64,000 nucleotides of DNA from Arcanobacterium pinnipediorum (GTDB taxonomy: Bacteria > Actinomycetota > Actinomycetes > Actinomycetales > Actinomycetaceae), in the NCBI RefSeq assembly GCF_023973165.1, contig NZ_CP099547.1, positions 1,054,001-1,118,000 of the forward strand. The letters run 5' to 3'. Under the pieces are notes generated by a model. That model saw only the letters and a list, made by a program, of their open reading frames with translations. It searched no databases and was not told the origin of the DNA. Below are positions 1-8,952 of this stretch, piece by piece. The position numbers and the translations under genes are program-made. Position 1 is the stretch's first letter; every line of letters starts with the position of its first letter.

Positions 1-591
1 CACAGGTGAATAAGGTGCCCGAGCAAGATCTTCTAACGTCACAATGAGCTGTTCTCGGCCACCGAAATCTAGGCCGGCTAACGGCTCATCGAGAATGAGT
101 ATTTCCGGATCTGGCATAAGTGCACGGGCAATACCAACGCGCTTTCGCTCTCCAGAAGAGATACGCGCAAATCCCCGCTCAGCTAACGATTCTACGCCAA
201 GTGTTGCTAACAAGCCACGGGCGCGATCACTATCTTCGGCGTCGTAGTCTTCAGTCCACGTTGCGCTACGTCCATAGGCGGCCGTGCGAACGACGTCGAG
301 AACTTTTTCTCGACCAGAAATGCGCGCGTCAATCCCGGCAGAAGCCACCCCAACCATCGACTTAAGTTCGCGCAAATCCGTATCAGTAGTTGTTTCTCCT
401 ATAATTTCCACTGTTCCGGTCGTGGGCAGTGACCAGCCAGAAATGAGTGAAACGAGCGTTGTTTTACCTGCTCCATTTGGCCCAAGTATCACCCAATGCT
501 CACCTTCGTTAACGTGCCACGAAACATCAGACAGGATAGACGCCTGGTCACGCACAACAGAAACGTTATTTACCTTTAACACATCACTCAT
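1..591 (-). CDS. ABC transporter ATP-binding protein (3' part cut by window edge)
   Basis: This gene runs off the left edge, so only the first 197 codons are visible. They cover most of one ABC nucleotide-binding domain: Walker A GPNGAGKTT near residue 38, signature ISSGERKR near residue 140 and Walker B ILILDEP near residue 160. The signature has ISSGE rather than the usual LSGGQ, a variant seen in stand-alone ATPases of iron-siderophore or molybdate type. No permease is visible here, so the substrate is unknown. The ATG at 589-591 lies 38 bp downstream of the glgA stop in the same direction, so co-transcription with glgA is possible. The upstream purine stretch (gatgaggttaaag) is only a modest ribosome binding site. 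Confidence 0.85.
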   Translation of the reverse strand, partial: MSDVLKVNNVSVVRDQASILSDVSWHVNEGEHWVILGPNGAGKTTLVSLISGWSLPTTGTVEIIGETTTDTDLRELKSMVGVASAGIDARISGREKVLDVVRTAAYGRSATWTEDYDAEDSDRARGLLATLGVESLAERGFARISSGERKRVGIARALMPDPEILILDEPLAGLDFGGREQLIVTLEDLARAPYSPV

Positions 592-629
592 GTTTTATCT
601 TTAACCTCATCTAGTGTCACGGATATGGT

Positions 630-1853
630 TTAACGTGCCAAAATTTCGTTATAAAATGCCATCGTCTTGACGGCAATAGATTCCCAAGAGAAATGTTCTT
701 CTGTTCTCTTTCGCCCAGCTAAGCCCATCTGAGAAGCTCTAGCTGGGTCAGAAACCATCTCAGCAAGTGCCATGCCGAGATCGCGTTCGAAAGTTTGGGG
801 ATCGAGCGGAGTACCAGTTCCATCATTCATCTGTTCGATCGGCACAAGCGTGCCAGTCACGCCATCTTCAATACAATCAGGGATTCCCCCGGTGTTTGTT
901 CCAACGACCGGCAATCCCATCGCCATCGCTTCCAAATTAACGATTCCCAACGGCTCATAGATCGATGGGGTGACAAAGGTCGTTGAGCAAGCTAGGAGTT
1001 GCTGGATCTGTGTTCGTGGAAGGTGTTGATCAATCCATACAATCCCAGAACGCTTATCTTGTAATTCTTGGACTAGCTCGCGAGTTTGCGCCAATATTTC
1101 TGGCGTATCTGGAGCACCGGCACACAAAATCACCTGGACGTCATCGGGGACGTAGTGCAAAGCGCGTAATAAACCAGGCACGCCTTTTTGCCGAGTAATC
1201 CGCCCAACGAAAATAATAGTTGGCTTATCCGGGTCAAGATTATATGAGGCCATATATTGACGTGCCTGATCGAGTTCCTCATCGGTTTGCGGTGCTTTCC
1301 AGGCCTGAAGATCAATCCCGTTGTGAATAACATGCACCTTATCCGGATCAAGCTCGCGATAGCAAGAAATGATATCTTCACGCATGGCGTGCGAGACGGC
1401 GATGATACCGTCTGCTCCCTCATAGGCAGTTTTTTCTGCCCACAAGGAAAGATTGTAGCCGCCGCCGAGTTGCTCACGTTTCCATGGGCGCAACGGTTCT
1501 AAAGAATGTGCGGAAATAACGTGTGGCACCTCATGGAGTAGCCCAGCCCAATGCCCGGCCATATTGGCATACCAAGTGTGGGAATGAACGATATCGGTGC
1601 CGCTAACTGCACCGGCCATCGCCAAATCCACCCCGAAAGTCTTTAGCGCACTATTGCGCCCTTCGAGCTCGTCAAGATAGTTATATCCCGAAACGTTGAT
1701 AGGATCATACTCGCCATCTGGGCGCGGACCATCAAAGGCATGGACATGCACATCTGCGTGCTTGGCCAAGACCTGAGATAGTTCAGCAACATGGACTCCT
1801 GCCCCACCATAAATATGTGGCGGAAATTCTCGAGTCAATAGATCTACGCGCAT
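630..1853 (-). CDS. glgA: Glycogen synthase, actinobacterial GT4 type (GlgA/GlgM)
   Basis: The 407-aa protein is a GT-B fold glycosyltransferase of family GT4. The N-terminal acceptor domain carries the glycine-rich loop GGAGVHVAEL (residues 17-26). The C-terminal domain carries the donor-site E-x7-E element in YEPLGIVNLEAM (about residues 300-310), followed by GLPVVGTNTGG. Family knowledge: actinobacterial members extend alpha-1,4-glucan from ADP-glucose, and the mycobacterial homologue can also make maltose-1-phosphate for the GlgE pathway. The window has no glgB, glgE or treS to decide between these roles. It is divergent from glgC across 184 bp, which fits shared control of ADP-glucose synthesis and use. 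The start has a good GGAAAG ribosome binding site (gaaaggaaagatcATG). Confidence 0.92.
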   Translation of the reverse strand: MRVDLLTREFPPHIYGGAGVHVAELSQVLAKHADVHVHAFDGPRPDGEYDPINVSGYNYLDELEGRNSALKTFGVDLAMAGAVSGTDIVHSHTWYANMAGHWAGLLHEVPHVISAHSLEPLRPWKREQLGGGYNLSLWAEKTAYEGADGIIAVSHAMREDIISCYRELDPDKVHVIHNGIDLQAWKAPQTDEELDQARQYMASYNLDPDKPTIIFVGRITRQKGVPGLLRALHYVPDDVQVILCAGAPDTPEILAQTRELVQELQDKRSGIVWIDQHLPRTQIQQLLACSTTFVTPSIYEPLGIVNLEAMAMGLPVVGTNTGGIPDCIEDGVTGTLVPIEQMNDGTGTPLDPQTFERDLGMALAEMVSDPARASQMGLAGRKRTEEHFSWESIAVKTMAFYNEILAR

Positions 1854-2037
1854 GATCTTTCCTTTCGCTATATCCTTCTTCTAACAATATCGCGAATCAC
1901 GCCGTTAAGCGCGGAAGCTACGCCAGAGGTTTATTTTCGCCACGCTCCTGCATCGATTATCGCTAGGTTTGAAACTCCTTAGAGATAATTGTGTAAAAGC
2001 ACCCCATCACAATCGACTCTTAGCTAAAGTTATAACT

Positions 2038-3297
2038 ATGTATAGACCAAAGCGATCAAAACCACGTGTCCTAGCAATTGTCCTTGCCGGCGGCGAAGGC
2101 AAACGTCTGATGCCACTTACTCAAGACCGCGCTAAACCAGCAGTCCCTTTCGGTGGTATTTACCGTCTTATCGATTTCTCCCTCTCCAACCTTGTAAATT
2201 CGGGGTACCTCAAAGTCGTGGTACTCACCCAATACAAGTCGCACTCACTAGACCGCCATATCTCCCAAACCTGGCGTATGTCCACTTTGCTCGATAACTA
2301 TATTGCACCAGTTCCAGCCCAACAACGTGTTGGCAAGAATTGGTTCTCCGGCTCAGCTGATGCCGTCTTCCAGTCGTTGAACATTCTCGATGACGAACGC
2401 CCCGATTACGTTGTAATCACGGGTGCAGACAACATCTATCGGATGGACTTTTCCCAAATGGTAGACCAGCACATTGCGTCCGGACGCGGACTTACCATCG
2501 CAGGTTTGCGCCAGCCACTTGAAATGTGCTCCTCGTTCGGCGTGATCGACACTGCACCTGAAGATCAAACGAAAGTCCGTCAATTCATTGAAAAGCCCGA
2601 ACGCGTCGATGGGCTGCCAGATTCGCCTAATGAATTCCTTGCTTCGATGGGCAACTATGTGTTCTCAGCCGATGCCCTCGTAGAAGCATTATATGCCGAT
2701 GCATCAAATACCGAATCTTCACACGACATGGGTGGCGATATTGTTCCGATGTTCGTTTCTCAAGGAGATTGTGGCGTCTACGACTTTACCTTCAATGAAA
2801 TTCCTGGCTCTACCGAACGCGATCGCAATTACTGGCGCGACGTCGGTACAATCGACATGTTCCATGAAGCAAACCAAGATCTCATCTCAATCAGCCCAAT
2901 TTTCAACCTCTACAACACCGATTGGCCACTCTACACTGGCTACACCGGGCTACCACCAGCCAAGTTCGTCTACGGTCACCATGAACGACTAGGCCACGCA
3001 CTTGATTCGATCATTTCCCCCGGTGTCATTATTTCCGGTGGTGAAGTAATCGCTTCGGTACTCTCCCCGCATGTGCGCGTCAATTCATGGTCTTCAGTGC
3101 GTGACTCTGTGTTGTTCGACGGAGTAAACGTCGGGCGCAACGCCACAATCGTTCGCGCAATAGTCGACAAATACGTCAAGATTGATGAAGGTGCGCAGAT
3201 CGGTATCGATCATGAGCACGATAAAGCGCGTGGTTGCTGGGTGTCTGAGGGCGGCATCGTCGTCGTTCCAAAGGGCGTCCATATTACGCGCGAATAA
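2038..3297 (+). CDS. glgC: Glucose-1-phosphate adenylyltransferase
   Basis: The 419-aa enzyme makes ADP-glucose from glucose-1-phosphate and ATP, the committed step of bacterial glycogen synthesis. The nucleotide-binding signature LAGGEGKRL is near residue 15, then [10 protein letters not shown], then the substrate-site FIEKPE near residue 180, and a C-terminal left-handed beta-helix of hexapeptide type. An in-frame codon at 1969 would add 23 residues of poor composition. I chose the ATG at 2038 because [19 protein letters not shown] places the nucleotide loop at the distance usual in actinobacterial GlgC. The ribosome binding site is weak. A strong hairpin terminator follows the stop by 17 bp, so the gene is probably monocistronic. 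Confidence 0.95.
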   Translation: MYRPKRSKPRVLAIVLAGGEGKRLMPLTQDRAKPAVPFGGIYRLIDFSLSNLVNSGYLKVVVLTQYKSHSLDRHISQTWRMSTLLDNYIAPVPAQQRVGKNWFSGSADAVFQSLNILDDERPDYVVITGADNIYRMDFSQMVDQHIASGRGLTIAGLRQPLEMCSSFGVIDTAPEDQTKVRQFIEKPERVDGLPDSPNEFLASMGNYVFSADALVEALYADASNTESSHDMGGDIVPMFVSQGDCGVYDFTFNEIPGSTERDRNYWRDVGTIDMFHEANQDLISISPIFNLYNTDWPLYTGYTGLPPAKFVYGHHERLGHALDSIISPGVIISGGEVIASVLSPHVRVNSWSSVRDSVLFDGVNVGRNATIVRAIVDKYVKIDEGAQIGIDHEHDKARGCWVSEGGIVVVPKGVHITRE

Positions 3298-3313
3298 CGC
3301 AAACAAACAAGAT

Positions 3314-3350
3314 GTGTGGGTGTGGATCTAAACTCCACACCCACACTTTT
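3314..3350 (+). terminator. Intrinsic terminator after glgC
   Basis: A perfect 13-bp inverted repeat (gtgtgggtgtgga at 3314-3326, tccacacccacac at 3334-3346) with a 7-nt loop is followed by TTTT. It lies between the glgC stop and the convergent sixA-like gene and could act on both strands, but the T-run favours the plus strand. Confidence 0.88.
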
Positions 3351-3385
3351 ATATCCGCAACTTCGTTAAGCCCATCAGCAGGGTT

Positions 3386-3877
3386 TCACTGTGCGTTGAG
3401 TTTCTCCCACGTTGGTAACATGCCCATCCCGAGATCATTCCACGCCACCTCAACCTTCGCGATGCCTACCGTAGCGGGGCTAAACCCACGCATCAGTTGG
3501 CGGGCGGGCTCAGTGGATGTATCAGCATAATAACCAACAAGCGAACTTACACTCGGTTCATGAGCCAGGATCAAAACCGTCGAACACTGCGCCGGAGTAT
3601 CACTCACGCACCGCGCAAGATCGAGATAGTTACCGTGGTAGAGATCTGCCGATAGGCTCGTATGCTCAACGCTCAGACCACCGGATGTTAAACCGCGCAG
3701 AGTCTGACGCGTACGGCGGGCATCTGAAACCCAAGCATAGTCAATAACTGCGAACCGCTCAGCTAGCATTCTACCCATACATTGGGCTTGGCTAACGCCA
3801 AAGGCAGTTAGCGCGCGCTCGTGATCAACCGAGCCATACCCGGCTTCGGCATGGCGCATAATAATCAAATTTTTCAT
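3386..3877 (-). CDS. Histidine phosphatase superfamily protein, SixA-like
   Basis: The 163-aa protein belongs to the histidine (phosphoglycerate mutase-like) phosphatase superfamily. The catalytic RH motif appears at the very N-terminus (IIMRHAEAG, residues 6-14), which is the compact SixA arrangement, and the second catalytic His is in LAHEPS (about residue 105). E. coli SixA dephosphorylates phosphohistidine in HPt domains and in nitrogen-PTS NPr. The substrate here cannot be read from sequence. The start lies 3 bp after the stop of the ABC-F gene, so the two genes are almost certainly one transcript. A hypothetical small-molecule phosphatase is an alternative. Confidence 0.85.
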   Translation of the reverse strand: MKNLIIMRHAEAGYGSVDHERALTAFGVSQAQCMGRMLAERFAVIDYAWVSDARRTRQTLRGLTSGGLSVEHTSLSADLYHGNYLDLARCVSDTPAQCSTVLILAHEPSVSSLVGYYADTSTEPARQLMRGFSPATVGIAKVEVAWNDLGMGMLPTWEKLNAQ

Positions 3878-3880
3878 CGC

Positions 3881-5494
3881 TTACGCCAACGTGATCAGAT
3901 CGAAATACTCATCCGACCACAAGTCTTCATCTCCATCAGGTAATAATAGCACTCGCTCGGGATCAAGAGCTTGGACTGCTCCTTCATCGTGGGTAACTAA
4001 AATAACTGCACCTTCATATTTACGCAACGCGTTAAGAATCTCTTGTCGCGAGGCGGGGTCGAGATTGTTTGTCGGTTCGTCTAAGAGTAGAACGTTGGCC
4101 GCTGAAACCACGAGCATCGCTAAAGCCAATCGAGTTTTCTCGCCACCCGAAAGCACCCCGGCTGGCTTATCGGCGTCCTCACCAGAAAAAAGGAAAGATC
4201 CAAGAACCGAACGCACTGCGGTGTCATCAAGTTCAGGAGCAACGTAGCGCAAATTCTGCACAACCGACTTTTTCGTGTCAATTGTTTCGTGTTCTTGGGC
4301 ATAATATCCAAGTTTAAGACCGTGACCAGCGATCACCTTGCCAGTATCAGGTTTCTCAACGCCGGCAAGTATTCGCAATAGCGTTGTTTTCCCAGCACCG
4401 TTGTACCCTAAAACCACGACCCGTGACCCGCGATCAATTGCCAAATCCACGCCGGCAAAGATTTCTAAAGAACCATACGACTTTGTTAGGCTCTGCGCCA
4501 TAAGCGGAGTTTTTCCCGACGGCGCGGGTTTCGGAAACCGCAAATGCGCAACTTTATCGACCGTACGCTCCTCTTCGACATTCTCCAGCAATTTTTCAGC
4601 GCGTTTAAGCATATTTTGTGCGGCTACTGCTTTTGTCGCTTTGGCTTTCATTTTCATGGCTTGGGCGGTAAGCGCTGCAGCTTTCTTAGCTGCGTTTGCC
4701 CGTTCGCGACGACGACGAACCTCATCTGCATCGCGCTGCTTAAGATACGCATCCCACCCCATGGCATACAAGTCAATAACTGACCGGTTAGCGTCAAGAT
4801 ACCAGATGTGATTAACCGTCTCGCGAAGTAACTCAACTGAGTGAGAGATCACGACGTAACCGCCGGAATAGGACTTAAGCCAATCTCGTAACCAGATTAT
4901 TGAATCGTGATCTAAGTGATTAGTTGGTTCATCTAGTAAAAGTGTTTCGGCGCCGGAAAATAGGACCCGGGCGAGTTCGACGCGACGTCGCTGTCCGCCC
5001 GAAAGCGTGTGCAATTCTTGCCCAAGTGTTCGTTCATCTAATCCTAGTGAGGCCGCGATCTGGGCTGCCTGTGCTTTGGCCGCATAACCTCCAGCAGCGG
5101 TGAACTCCATATCGAGGCGAACATATTTTTCCATAGCTTTTTCTTGCTTTGGACCGCTAAGGGTAGACATGTCATGCTCAGCTCGCTGGATAGAGCGCAG
5201 CATTCGTTCAATACCACGAACAGAAAGAATCCGATCCAAAGCTACTTGTGCTGGATCACCAATACCCGGATCTTGTGCAAGGTAGCCAATTGAACCTTTG
5301 CGAGTAATCAAACCGCCGTATTCAACAACCTCTGAGGTTGTACCTTCGCCGGCCAATAAGCGCATTAGCGTGGTTTTGCCGGCACCATTTCGGCCCACCA
5401 AACCGATAGCCGAACCTTTATCGATATGCAACGTGGCATCAGTTATCAAGGCACGCGTACCGATATTCATTGATAGATCTTGGGTATGAATCAC
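3881..5494 (-). CDS. ABC-F family ATPase (ribosome-associated type)
   Basis: The 537-aa protein has two ABC domains and no membrane segment. Domain 1 has GLVGRNGAGKTT (about 32-43), LSGGQRRRVEL (about 165) and LLLDEPTNHLD. Domain 2 has VVLGYNGAGKTTLL (about 362), LSGGEKTRLAL and LLLDEPTNNLD. A basic, Lys/Arg/Ala-rich coiled linker lies between them (about residues 255-310), matching the P-site tRNA interaction motif of ABC-F proteins. Family members act on the ribosome E site as translation factors or antibiotic-protection proteins, and sequence alone does not say which applies. It leads the two-gene unit with the SixA-like gene. The 240 bp upstream must hold its promoter. Confidence 0.9.
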   Translation of the reverse strand: MIHTQDLSMNIGTRALITDATLHIDKGSAIGLVGRNGAGKTTLMRLLAGEGTTSEVVEYGGLITRKGSIGYLAQDPGIGDPAQVALDRILSVRGIERMLRSIQRAEHDMSTLSGPKQEKAMEKYVRLDMEFTAAGGYAAKAQAAQIAASLGLDERTLGQELHTLSGGQRRRVELARVLFSGAETLLLDEPTNHLDHDSIIWLRDWLKSYSGGYVVISHSVELLRETVNHIWYLDANRSVIDLYAMGWDAYLKQRDADEVRRRRERANAAKKAAALTAQAMKMKAKATKAVAAQNMLKRAEKLLENVEEERTVDKVAHLRFPKPAPSGKTPLMAQSLTKSYGSLEIFAGVDLAIDRGSRVVVLGYNGAGKTTLLRILAGVEKPDTGKVIAGHGLKLGYYAQEHETIDTKKSVVQNLRYVAPELDDTAVRSVLGSFLFSGEDADKPAGVLSGGEKTRLALAMLVVSAANVLLLDEPTNNLDPASRQEILNALRKYEGAVILVTHDEGAVQALDPERVLLLPDGDEDLWSDEYFDLITLA

Positions 5495-5545
5495 GTATCT
5501 AGCTTACCTGCGCTCTGCTCCGCGCCCACGATTGACAGCCGTGTA

Positions 5546-5609
5546 GCGCAACACAGCCCAGTATCGTGACAAGCTTATGAACAGCTAACCGCATCATGCT
5601 GTGCTGCGC
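5546..5609. repeat. Long-range inverted repeat upstream of the ABC-F gene
   Basis: gcgcaacacagc (5546-5557) and gctgtgctgcgc (5598-5609) pair 11 of 12 bases, with a G-U as the exception, across a 40-nt loop. It lies in the stretch where the ABC-F promoter or leader must be. Some ABC-F genes are controlled by leader attenuation, so a 5' UTR structure is possible, but I see no leader peptide. Confidence 0.35.
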
Positions 5610-5683
5610 AGGCAAGGCCGAGCATATACGAAGCTGGTAGTCACGGTGATCTCCTTCACCTGCCCCGGTTTTTCAGCCAAGAA

Positions 5684-5709
5684 GGGGGAGCATTGTCCAA
5701 TGCTCCCCC
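5684..5709 (-). terminator. Terminator-like hairpin at the end of the SUF operon
   Basis: A perfect 12-bp palindrome (gggggagcattg / caatgctccccc, two central bases) begins 25 bp beyond the stop of the last suf gene. On the minus strand it is followed by ttctt, only a weak U-tract, so termination may be partly factor-dependent. Confidence 0.75.
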
Positions 5710-5734
5710 AACGAGGTGATGTAACTGGCTAGGT

Positions 5735-6052
5735 TTAGACGTTAAAACCTAAAGCCCGAAGCTGGTCACGGCCATCTTCGGTGATCCGATCTGGCCCCCA
5801 CGGTGGCAGCCACACCCAGTTAATCCGAAAATCACTAACAAGGTTAGCTACCGCTACAGCAGCTTGTTCCTCGATAACGTCAGTGAGCGGGCATGCTGCT
5901 GATGTAAGTGTCATATCAGCTACTGCGGAATCTCCATCGATGCTCAACCCATACAATAGGCCAAGATCAACGATGTTAATCCCGAGTTCTGGATCGATCA
6001 CATCGCGAAGAGCTTCTTCAATCTCTTCAACAGTGACGTGCGAGTCAGTCAT
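5735..6052 (-). CDS. MIP18/DUF59 iron-sulfur assembly factor (SufT-like)
   Basis: This 105-aa protein is a single MIP18 (DUF59) domain: IDPELGINIVDLGLLY (residues 18-33) is the family hallmark, and the conserved cysteine sits in SAACPLT (about residue 54). Such proteins (SufT, the PaaD relatives) support maturation or carriage of Fe-S clusters. It is the last gene of the suf cluster, 55 bp after sufU, and a hairpin follows. Its position is the normal one in Actinobacteria. The symbol is left blank because SufT and PaaD-like subfamilies cannot be separated by eye. Confidence 0.9.
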   Translation of the reverse strand: MTDSHVTVEEIEEALRDVIDPELGINIVDLGLLYGLSIDGDSAVADMTLTSAACPLTDVIEEQAAVAVANLVSDFRINWVWLPPWGPDRITEDGRDQLRALGFNV

Positions 6053-6107
6053 ATTCTTCTCCTCAGCTTCGCAGCCGTTTTGGATATCGGATTACTTAAA
6101 AATTAGG

Positions 6108-6569
6108 TTACGTATGCTTTTGGTCAAGGGCTTTATCTGTTGCATCGCGCAGTGCCATCCATCCTAGTAATGCACACTTGATACGCATTGGAAACTTCGA
6201 AACACCTTGAAACGCGGCTGCATCATCTAGCAAGTCTGCCATATCCTCGTCTAGCTCTTGGCCTCGTTGATCCATCATATCGCGAAAAGCAGTATAAAGT
6301 TCATCAATGTCAGCTACAGTTTTGCCTTCAGCTAGATCATGCATAATCGATAACGAGGCTTGCGAGATAGAACAGCCCTGCCCGTCCCAAGCAATCTTTT
6401 CAACCCGAGATCCATCGGCAGAAAGGCGAACCTGTAACGTTGCCTGATCACCACAGGTAGTATTGACCTGGAAAGACTCCCCGTGGGCATCGTCAATATG
6501 GCCTTCACCGTGGCGCTCGCGTGATGCATCGAGAATAATCTGCTGATACATCTGATCAAGTTCACTCAT
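6108..6569 (-). CDS. sufU: SUF system zinc-dependent sulfurtransferase SufU
   Basis: The 153-aa SufU-family protein has an IscU-like fold. The three conserved cysteines are visible in TTCGDQ (about residue 39), GQGCSIS (about 66) and RIKCALL (about 131). SufU accepts persulfide from SufS through a zinc-dependent ligand swap and passes sulfur to the SufBCD scaffold. The gene overlaps the sufS stop by 4 bp (ATGA), showing translational coupling with its enzyme partner. Length and the spacing of the last two cysteines fit SufU rather than IscU. Confidence 0.93.
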   Translation of the reverse strand: MSELDQMYQQIILDASRERHGEGHIDDAHGESFQVNTTCGDQATLQVRLSADGSRVEKIAWDGQGCSISQASLSIMHDLAEGKTVADIDELYTAFRDMMDQRGQELDEDMADLLDDAAAFQGVSKFPMRIKCALLGWMALRDATDKALDQKHT

Positions 6570-7840
6570 AGTTCTCCCTCCACTCCAAAATAAGAACGCA
6601 CGCGCGCTAAGGCATCGATGAACGCATCAACATCAGCACTCGTATTGTATGGGCCAAACGAAAGCCGCGATGACGACGATACACCAAAATGTTGATGAAT
6701 GGGTTGTGCACAGTGGTGCCCGACTCGTATCGCGATTCCTGAGGAGTCTAAAAGTTGCCCTACGTCATGGGGATGTACACCTAAAACTTCAAAGGCAATC
6801 ACCCCGATGCGATGCTCTGTTTGACGTGGCCCTAGTATCCGAATACCAGGAATGTCTTCGATCTTTGATAACGCGTAAGCTGTCAGCTCGGTTTCATGGT
6901 CAGCCACATTGTCCATACCTATTTCAGTAAGGTATTGGACTGCTCGGCTTAACCCAACAATTTGCGAAACTGGTTGGGTACCAGCTTCGAAACGTGCCGG
7001 TGGCGGCGCAAATGTTGTCTTTTCCATCGTGACAACTTCCACCATAGAACCACCAGTTAAGAACGGTGGCATTACTTTCCCGATTTCAGACTTGACGTAG
7101 AGAACACCAATACCGGTAGGACCAAGCATTTTATGCCCGGAAAATACTGCGAAATCGACGTCGAGATCTTTGAAATTAACTGGGATATGGGGCACCGACT
7201 GGCAGGCATCGAGAACAACAAATGCGTTATGCCCCCGCGCACACGCTACAAGTTCGCTAACCGGGGCGATTGCCCCTGTTACGTTAGAAACATGGCCGAA
7301 AGCAACAACGGCTGTCTTATCGTCAATAACATCTATAGTACTAAGATCTATGCGCCCGTCCGCATCGAGATCTAGCCAGCGAAGTTCGACTCCGGTGCGG
7401 TGCGCAAGTTCTTGCCATGGGATCAAATTGGCATGATGCTCAGCCCGAGTCACAACGATATTATCGCCCGGAGCTAACGCAAAGATCGTATCTTTGCCAA
7501 ACTGACGGTGCTCATAGGTTTCATTTAAGAATGTATAAGCCAGCGCATTTAAGGCTTCGGTAGAATTTTTGGTCCACGAAATTTCATCGGGTTTTACCCC
7601 CACGAAGTGTGCGATCGCAGCGCGGGCGTCTTCAACAGCAAGCGTAGATTCACCAGCTAAAATATGTGAACCTCGATTGACCCCGCCGTTGTGGAATAAC
7701 GCATGCTCGCGCATCGCATCGATAACCTGGATCGGTTTTTGCGCGGTAGCTGCTGAATCAAGGTAAACGAGGCGAACCCCATCATAGACTTCGCGGTCTA
7801 AGATGGGGAAATCGTCTCGAGCAACGAGTGCTCTAGTCAC
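6566..7840 (-). CDS. sufS: Cysteine desulfurase SufS
   Basis: The 424-aa PLP enzyme is a class V aminotransferase-fold group II desulfurase. The Schiff-base lysine lies in FSGHKMLGPTGIG (Lys near residue 236), and the persulfide-forming cysteine in RVGHHCAQP (about residue 377). It converts cysteine to alanine and supplies sulfur for Fe-S clusters via SufU. Translation starts with GTG, 3 bp after the sufC stop. The short active-site loop after the cysteine is typical of SufS rather than IscS. Confidence 0.95.
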   Translation of the reverse strand: MTRALVARDDFPILDREVYDGVRLVYLDSAATAQKPIQVIDAMREHALFHNGGVNRGSHILAGESTLAVEDARAAIAHFVGVKPDEISWTKNSTEALNALAYTFLNETYEHRQFGKDTIFALAPGDNIVVTRAEHHANLIPWQELAHRTGVELRWLDLDADGRIDLSTIDVIDDKTAVVAFGHVSNVTGAIAPVSELVACARGHNAFVVLDACQSVPHIPVNFKDLDVDFAVFSGHKMLGPTGIGVLYVKSEIGKVMPPFLTGGSMVEVVTMEKTTFAPPPARFEAGTQPVSQIVGLSRAVQYLTEIGMDNVADHETELTAYALSKIEDIPGIRILGPRQTEHRIGVIAFEVLGVHPHDVGQLLDSSGIAIRVGHHCAQPIHQHFGVSSSSRLSFGPYNTSADVDAFIDALARVRSYFGVEGEL

Positions 7841-7843
7841 AAT

Positions 7844-8593
7844 CTAACCTTCATACTTCTCATAGCCATCGGCTTCCAAAACTGCAGCGAGTTCTGGTCC
7901 ACCTGATTCCGCAACACGACCATCGACAAATACGTGTACGAAATCTGGCTTGATGTAATTCAAAATACGAGTGTAATGGGTGATCAGCAAGACTCCATTG
8001 TTAGTATTTTCATGGACGCGATTAACGCCTTGGGAGACCAAACGCAATGCGTCGACGTCGAGACCAGAATCAGTTTCGTCAAGTATCGCAAACTTTGGCT
8101 TGAGCATTTCGAGCTGGAGAATCTCAACTCGCTTCTTTTCCCCTCCAGAAAAGCCCACATTGACATCGCGCGATGAGAAATCTTCGTCGATCTTCAAATC
8201 GCTCATTGCCTGCTTCATTGATTTAACCCATTCGCGCAACTTAGGTGCTTCACCATCGATGGCGGTCTTGGCTGTGCGCAAGAAGTTCGTTACTGTAACA
8301 CCGGTGACTTCTACTGGATATTGCATAGCCAAGAATAGACCGGCACGAGCGCGTTCATCTGCAGACATTTCGACAATATTTTCACCATCTAAAAGGACTT
8401 CGCCTTCGGTGATTTCATATTTAGGATGCCCTGCAATGGCGTAGGAAAGGGTCGATTTTCCAGAACCATTTGGCCCCATCACTGCATGGATTTCACCGGA
8501 GTTAATCGTAAGATTAACTCCGCGCAGGATTTGCTTTGGTCCATCTGCGGTTTCCACAGATACGTGTAAATTCTTAATTTCTAAGGTAGACAC
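7844..8593 (-). CDS. sufC: Fe-S cluster assembly ATPase SufC
   Basis: The 249-aa ABC-type ATPase lacks transmembrane parts and works in the soluble SufBC2D scaffold. Walker A is GPNGSGKSTL (about 40-49), the signature is FSGGEKKRVEI (about 150), and Walker B runs into AILDETDSGLD. The ETDSGLD form, rather than EPTSGLD, is characteristic of SufC. The start is GTG. It lies 35 bp after the Rieske gene and 3 bp before sufS. Confidence 0.96.
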   Translation of the reverse strand: MSTLEIKNLHVSVETADGPKQILRGVNLTINSGEIHAVMGPNGSGKSTLSYAIAGHPKYEITEGEVLLDGENIVEMSADERARAGLFLAMQYPVEVTGVTVTNFLRTAKTAIDGEAPKLREWVKSMKQAMSDLKIDEDFSSRDVNVGFSGGEKKRVEILQLEMLKPKFAILDETDSGLDVDALRLVSQGVNRVHENTNNGVLLITHYTRILNYIKPDFVHVFVDGRVAESGGPELAAVLEADGYEKYEG

Positions 8594-8628
8594 TGGTTAT
8601 TCTCTTCTCTTTAATAAAGTTATTCGTT

Positions 8629-8952
8629 TTAGACGGTGATATAGACGTTATCGCCGTCTATGCGCACCGGGTAGGTTGTGAGTTTGCGGGTGGCGGGCAA
8701 TGAGATGACATCCCCGCTTTGAAGGTCAAATACTGCTCCGTGGCGCGAACATTCAATGGTCTGATCTTCAACCCAACCATCTGATAGTTTGACTCGTCCA
8801 TGGGTGCATTGATTATGGGTAGCGAACCAGTTGCCTTGATCCGATTGGATAATGGCAACACTGAGTTCTTGGTCATCAGCTATATGCAGGTCGAATCCTT
8901 GTACAGACCCGGCTGCTACATCAGTTGTTGAACATACCCGATATTCACTCAT
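8629..8952 (-). CDS. Rieske-type [2Fe-2S] ferredoxin of the SUF operon
   Basis: This 107-aa non-haem Rieske ferredoxin has the two ligand motifs CTHG (about residues 43-46) and CSRHG (about 61-65). Soluble Rieske proteins of this kind sit between sufD and sufC in many actinobacterial suf operons and probably supply or take electrons during cluster assembly. The ATG at 8952 overlaps the sufD stop by 8 bp. A GTG at 8964 would add four residues, and neither start has a clear ribosome binding site, so coupling to sufD is likely. I chose the ATG. A role as electron donor to an oxygenase is less likely because none is nearby. Confidence 0.9.
   Translation of the reverse strand: MSEYRVCSTTDVAAGSVQGFDLHIADDQELSVAIIQSDQGNWFATHNQCTHGRVKLSDGWVEDQTIECSRHGAVFDLQSGDVISLPATRKLTTYPVRIDGDNVYITV

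Noticed and set aside
1854..2037. Defined promoters for glgA and glgC
   Set aside because: The divergent gap has AT-rich boxes such as gataat, but none with a properly spaced -35.
1969..2037. Upstream extension of glgC
   Set aside because: The 23 added residues are unlike GlgC N-termini and no ribosome binding site precedes them.
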